The notes beneath the pieces were generated by a model, which was not told where the DNA came from, searched no databases, and saw only the letters and a list, made by a program, of their open reading frames with translations. A program made the translations under genes and the position numbers. A stretch of DNA of 6,116 nt, taken from NCBI GenBank assembly GCA_027021285.1, contig JALUUP010000492.1, positions 1-6,116 of the forward strand. Direction: 5' to 3'. This DNA comes from Bacteroidota bacterium. Lineage in GTDB: Bacteria; Bacteroidota; Ignavibacteria; SZUA-365; JAADGX01. Below, one piece after another: positions 4,376 through 6,116 of the stretch (positions are counted from its first letter, which is position 1; each line of letters opens with the position of its first letter).

Positions 4376-6116
4376 ATGAAGAGAGTGATTCTGGTTTCGA
4401 TGTTGATATTGGCTTGTGGCGCTACTGCGCAGGCGCAGTGGGAACGTCTCCCGCTCTACTCCGGGCACGCGGATTACCTGGTGCAGAACAAATACAAGCC
4501 CAACGAGGTTTTCGCGGTGATAAAACGGGGTGGGATTTACGGCAGCACGGATTACGGCGACACCTGGCGCGCTATTGTTGATGATAAGGAGCAACTGGGT
4601 TGGGCGACAGACATCACTTCTTTCGAAGTCGCGATGAACGGAGATTACCTGGTGTATGCTGACAATTCTCTTTGGAAGTCTTCAAATAAAGGTGTGAATT
4701 GGGACAGGATTTTGGGAAAATTTGCGAACATAAGAGGTTCTGTGCAATCACATAGAGACGGTACGCTTTTTCTGTATTCTGCCGGGCGTGGTTTTCTCTT
4801 GAAAAGTCATGATAATGCAATAACGTGGGATACTTTAAAGTTCGGTTTTCCGCTCAGTTTTGGAATGTATGATTATTATGTAGACCCCGACAGTTCAAAA
4901 ATTATATTCCTTCTTGGTAGCTCTGGGGCATTTCGAATGAGTAGAGATGGGGGAATCACATGGCAGGATATTCATTTTGTAAACGATATTGGGAATCTTG
5001 AAAATATGATTCGTTATCGAAATCAAGATACGCTCGTGTATGGTATATGGTTTTCCAAAGTAATAAACCGCGGTGATCAATATGAATATGATTATTATGA
5101 GAGCATTGATAGTGGCCGAGTGTGGTCGAAAAAAACAAAATACCCAATAGTCTACCCACTCGCGTACACCCCAAACGCTGTGTATTCCGATTCTCTGGGG
5201 ATGTATTTGAAAACAATAGTTACCAGTCTATATAAATGCACCGATGGTGGTGCAAACACTATTTTGCTACCGGATTTACATATATGGGATTTTTCAAAAC
5301 CGAAAAGTGCAATACTAGGAAGCATCTTGGTCGATGGATTGAAGGAATCGAATGATACGGGTACTACATGGATAACATTCAAAGGCTCCAGACAATTTCC
5401 GGGTTTTTCTGGAATCGATTTCTGCTTTCTGTCAACAGATACGATGTTCGCAGCAACGCACGAGATTTATTACGCAGAAGGGAAACCTAAAACTGTGGCT
5501 TTGTTGATGCAATCAAATGATGGTGGCGAGCATTGGTTCGATCTTATCAAAACAGAAAATATCGGCGCACTGAGGTCGAATTCTGTTAGGGGATCGAAAT
5601 ATTATTTCATTTCCGACTCTCACTCGCTCGTCTGTGGCAAACCCGGTCAAACGATTCCTGATACGCTCCTGACCACCGTGGGAGATATGGTTCAGTTCGA
5701 AATATCGAAGCCATATCCCATGGATATGTACGTCATGGTCAACCAGAATGGCGGTTTCAGTTATTTTTTCACAACTGACGCCGGCGCAACGTGGACGCGC
5801 CTGCCGGTCCCTCCGTATTTGTATGACGAGGTTGTTCTCTATCCATCCTTGATCGAACGCGGGAAATTCTTTGCCGTTACTCATTCACCGAATCCGCTTG
5901 ATATTTACGGCCTGGGCCTATGGATTGTACAGAATTACGGCGAACGATGGGAACTGACATGGAGTACCCCGGATTTGTTCGGTTCCCTAATACGTTTAAC
6001 AGGGAATGATAAAATATTCAACGTATCATTAAACAAATTCTCATCAGATGATGGTCGGACCTGGGTTACAGATACGACCGGCATGGAGGGAAACGACTGG
6101 TCGGATTTTGTACATA
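4376..6116 (+). CDS. Secreted Asp-box (BNR/sortilin-like) beta-propeller protein, 3' end outside window
   Basis: The frame is open for 580 codons with no stop and leaves the window. Residues 1-20 are a signal peptide (Lys-Arg, hydrophobic core, then ATAQA before QW). LILAC with Cys14 is an alternative, weaker lipobox. The rest carries repeated Asp-box motifs of the form S/T-x-D-x-G-x-T-W. Clear or degenerate copies begin at residues 57 (STDYGDTW), 102, 144, 189 (SRDGGITW), 243, 288, 325 (SNDTGTTW), 380 (SNDGGEHW), 466 (TTDAGATW), 518 and 556 (SSDDGRTW). Early copies are 42-45 residues apart, as for propeller blades. Asp boxes are structural loop elements found in sialidases, sortilin/VPS10 domains and GH74 glycosidases, so they do not define a reaction. 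No catalytic signature was identified. Expected location is secreted or cell surface; a C-terminal sorting domain may follow off-window. The gene has its own promoter and ribosome site. GC content falls sharply in the middle. Fold confident, function unknown. Confidence 0.9.
   Translation, partial: MKRVILVSMLILACGATAQAQWERLPLYSGHADYLVQNKYKPNEVFAVIKRGGIYGSTDYGDTWRAIVDDKEQLGWATDITSFEVAMNGDYLVYADNSLWKSSNKGVNWDRILGKFANIRGSVQSHRDGTLFLYSAGRGFLLKSHDNAITWDTLKFGFPLSFGMYDYYVDPDSSKIIFLLGSSGAFRMSRDGGITWQDIHFVNDIGNLENMIRYRNQDTLVYGIWFSKVINRGDQYEYDYYESIDSGRVWSKKTKYPIVYPLAYTPNAVYSDSLGMYLKTIVTSLYKCTDGGANTILLPDLHIWDFSKPKSAILGSILVDGLKESNDTGTTWITFKGSRQFPGFSGIDFCFLSTDTMFAATHEIYYAEGKPKTVALLMQSNDGGEHWFDLIKTENIGALRSNSVRGSKYYFISDSHSLVCGKPGQTIPDTLLTTVGDMVQFEISKPYPMDMYVMVNQNGGFSYFFTTDAGATWTRLPVPPYLYDEVVLYPSLIERGKFFAVTHSPNPLDIYGLGLWIVQNYGERWELTWSTPDLFGSLIRLTGNDKIFNVSLNKFSSDDGRTWVTDTTGMEGNDWSDFVH
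4640..5640. other. Low-GC segment inside the Asp-box gene
   Basis: Hand counts on 60-base lines give 58% GC at 4441-4500, then 37% at 4681-4740, 33% at 4861-4920, 30% at 5041-5100 and 37% at 5281-5340, recovering to 57% at 5761-5820. It falls again to 33% at 6001-6060. The reading frame and Asp-box pattern continue through without interruption, with many AAA, ATA, AAT and TAT codons. Boundaries are approximate. Confidence 0.6.

Overview
The window is GC-rich bacterial DNA (hand-counted 60-base lines in the first three genes run about 58-75% GC) with every gene on the + strand. It holds three complete genes, a fourth that runs off the right edge, and possibly the tail of an upstream gene at the left edge. 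The beta-helix protein ends in a tail mixing type IX secretion (Por) sorting-domain features with a FlgD-like WDG...GVYF module. Together with the Asp-box protein and the high GC, this suggests the FCB superphylum (an Ignavibacteria-, Rhodothermia- or candidate-phylum-like lineage) rather than classical low-GC Bacteroides. That placement is inference, since no rRNA or housekeeping gene is present.

Layout. Bases 2-115 may encode the last 37 residues of an upstream gene (weak). 216-1247 encodes a MEMO / AmmeMemoRadiSam-B family protein that, unusually, starts with a signal peptide. After a 148-base gap with an imperfect hairpin, 1396-2448 encodes a lipoprotein carrying a trypsin-like (HtrA-type, PDZ-less) serine protease domain with an intact His-Asp-Ser triad. 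After a 139-base gap with a weak promoter candidate and a perfect Shine-Dalgarno buried in a small hairpin, 2588-4225 encodes a secreted right-handed parallel beta-helix protein. It has a DUF1565-like N-terminus, a possible PL9-like acidic/lysine cluster, a DIGAFE tail and a C-terminal sorting/FlgD-like domain. A 12-base palindrome overlaps its stop codon. A convincing sigma-70-type promoter (4303-4331) and an AGGAG site then drive a secreted Asp-box (BNR/sortilin-like) beta-propeller protein from 4376 past the end of the window (580 codons visible, no stop).

How the genes work together. All four well-supported products carry export signals, so the window is an envelope/secretome neighbourhood: a putative periplasmic metalloprotein, a membrane-anchored protease, a putative polysaccharide-binding or -cleaving beta-helix protein and a large surface or secreted propeller. 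The last two have their own translation signals, and the propeller its own promoter, so they look like separate transcription units. The MEMO and protease genes could be co-transcribed, because no clear promoter or intrinsic terminator separates them. Nothing proves a shared pathway. No CRISPR array, tRNA, rRNA, transposase or integrase was seen. The most notable signals are the exported MEMO homologue, the PL9-like residue cluster, and a sharp drop to roughly 30-37% GC inside the propeller gene. I found no convincing new defence or mobile system.
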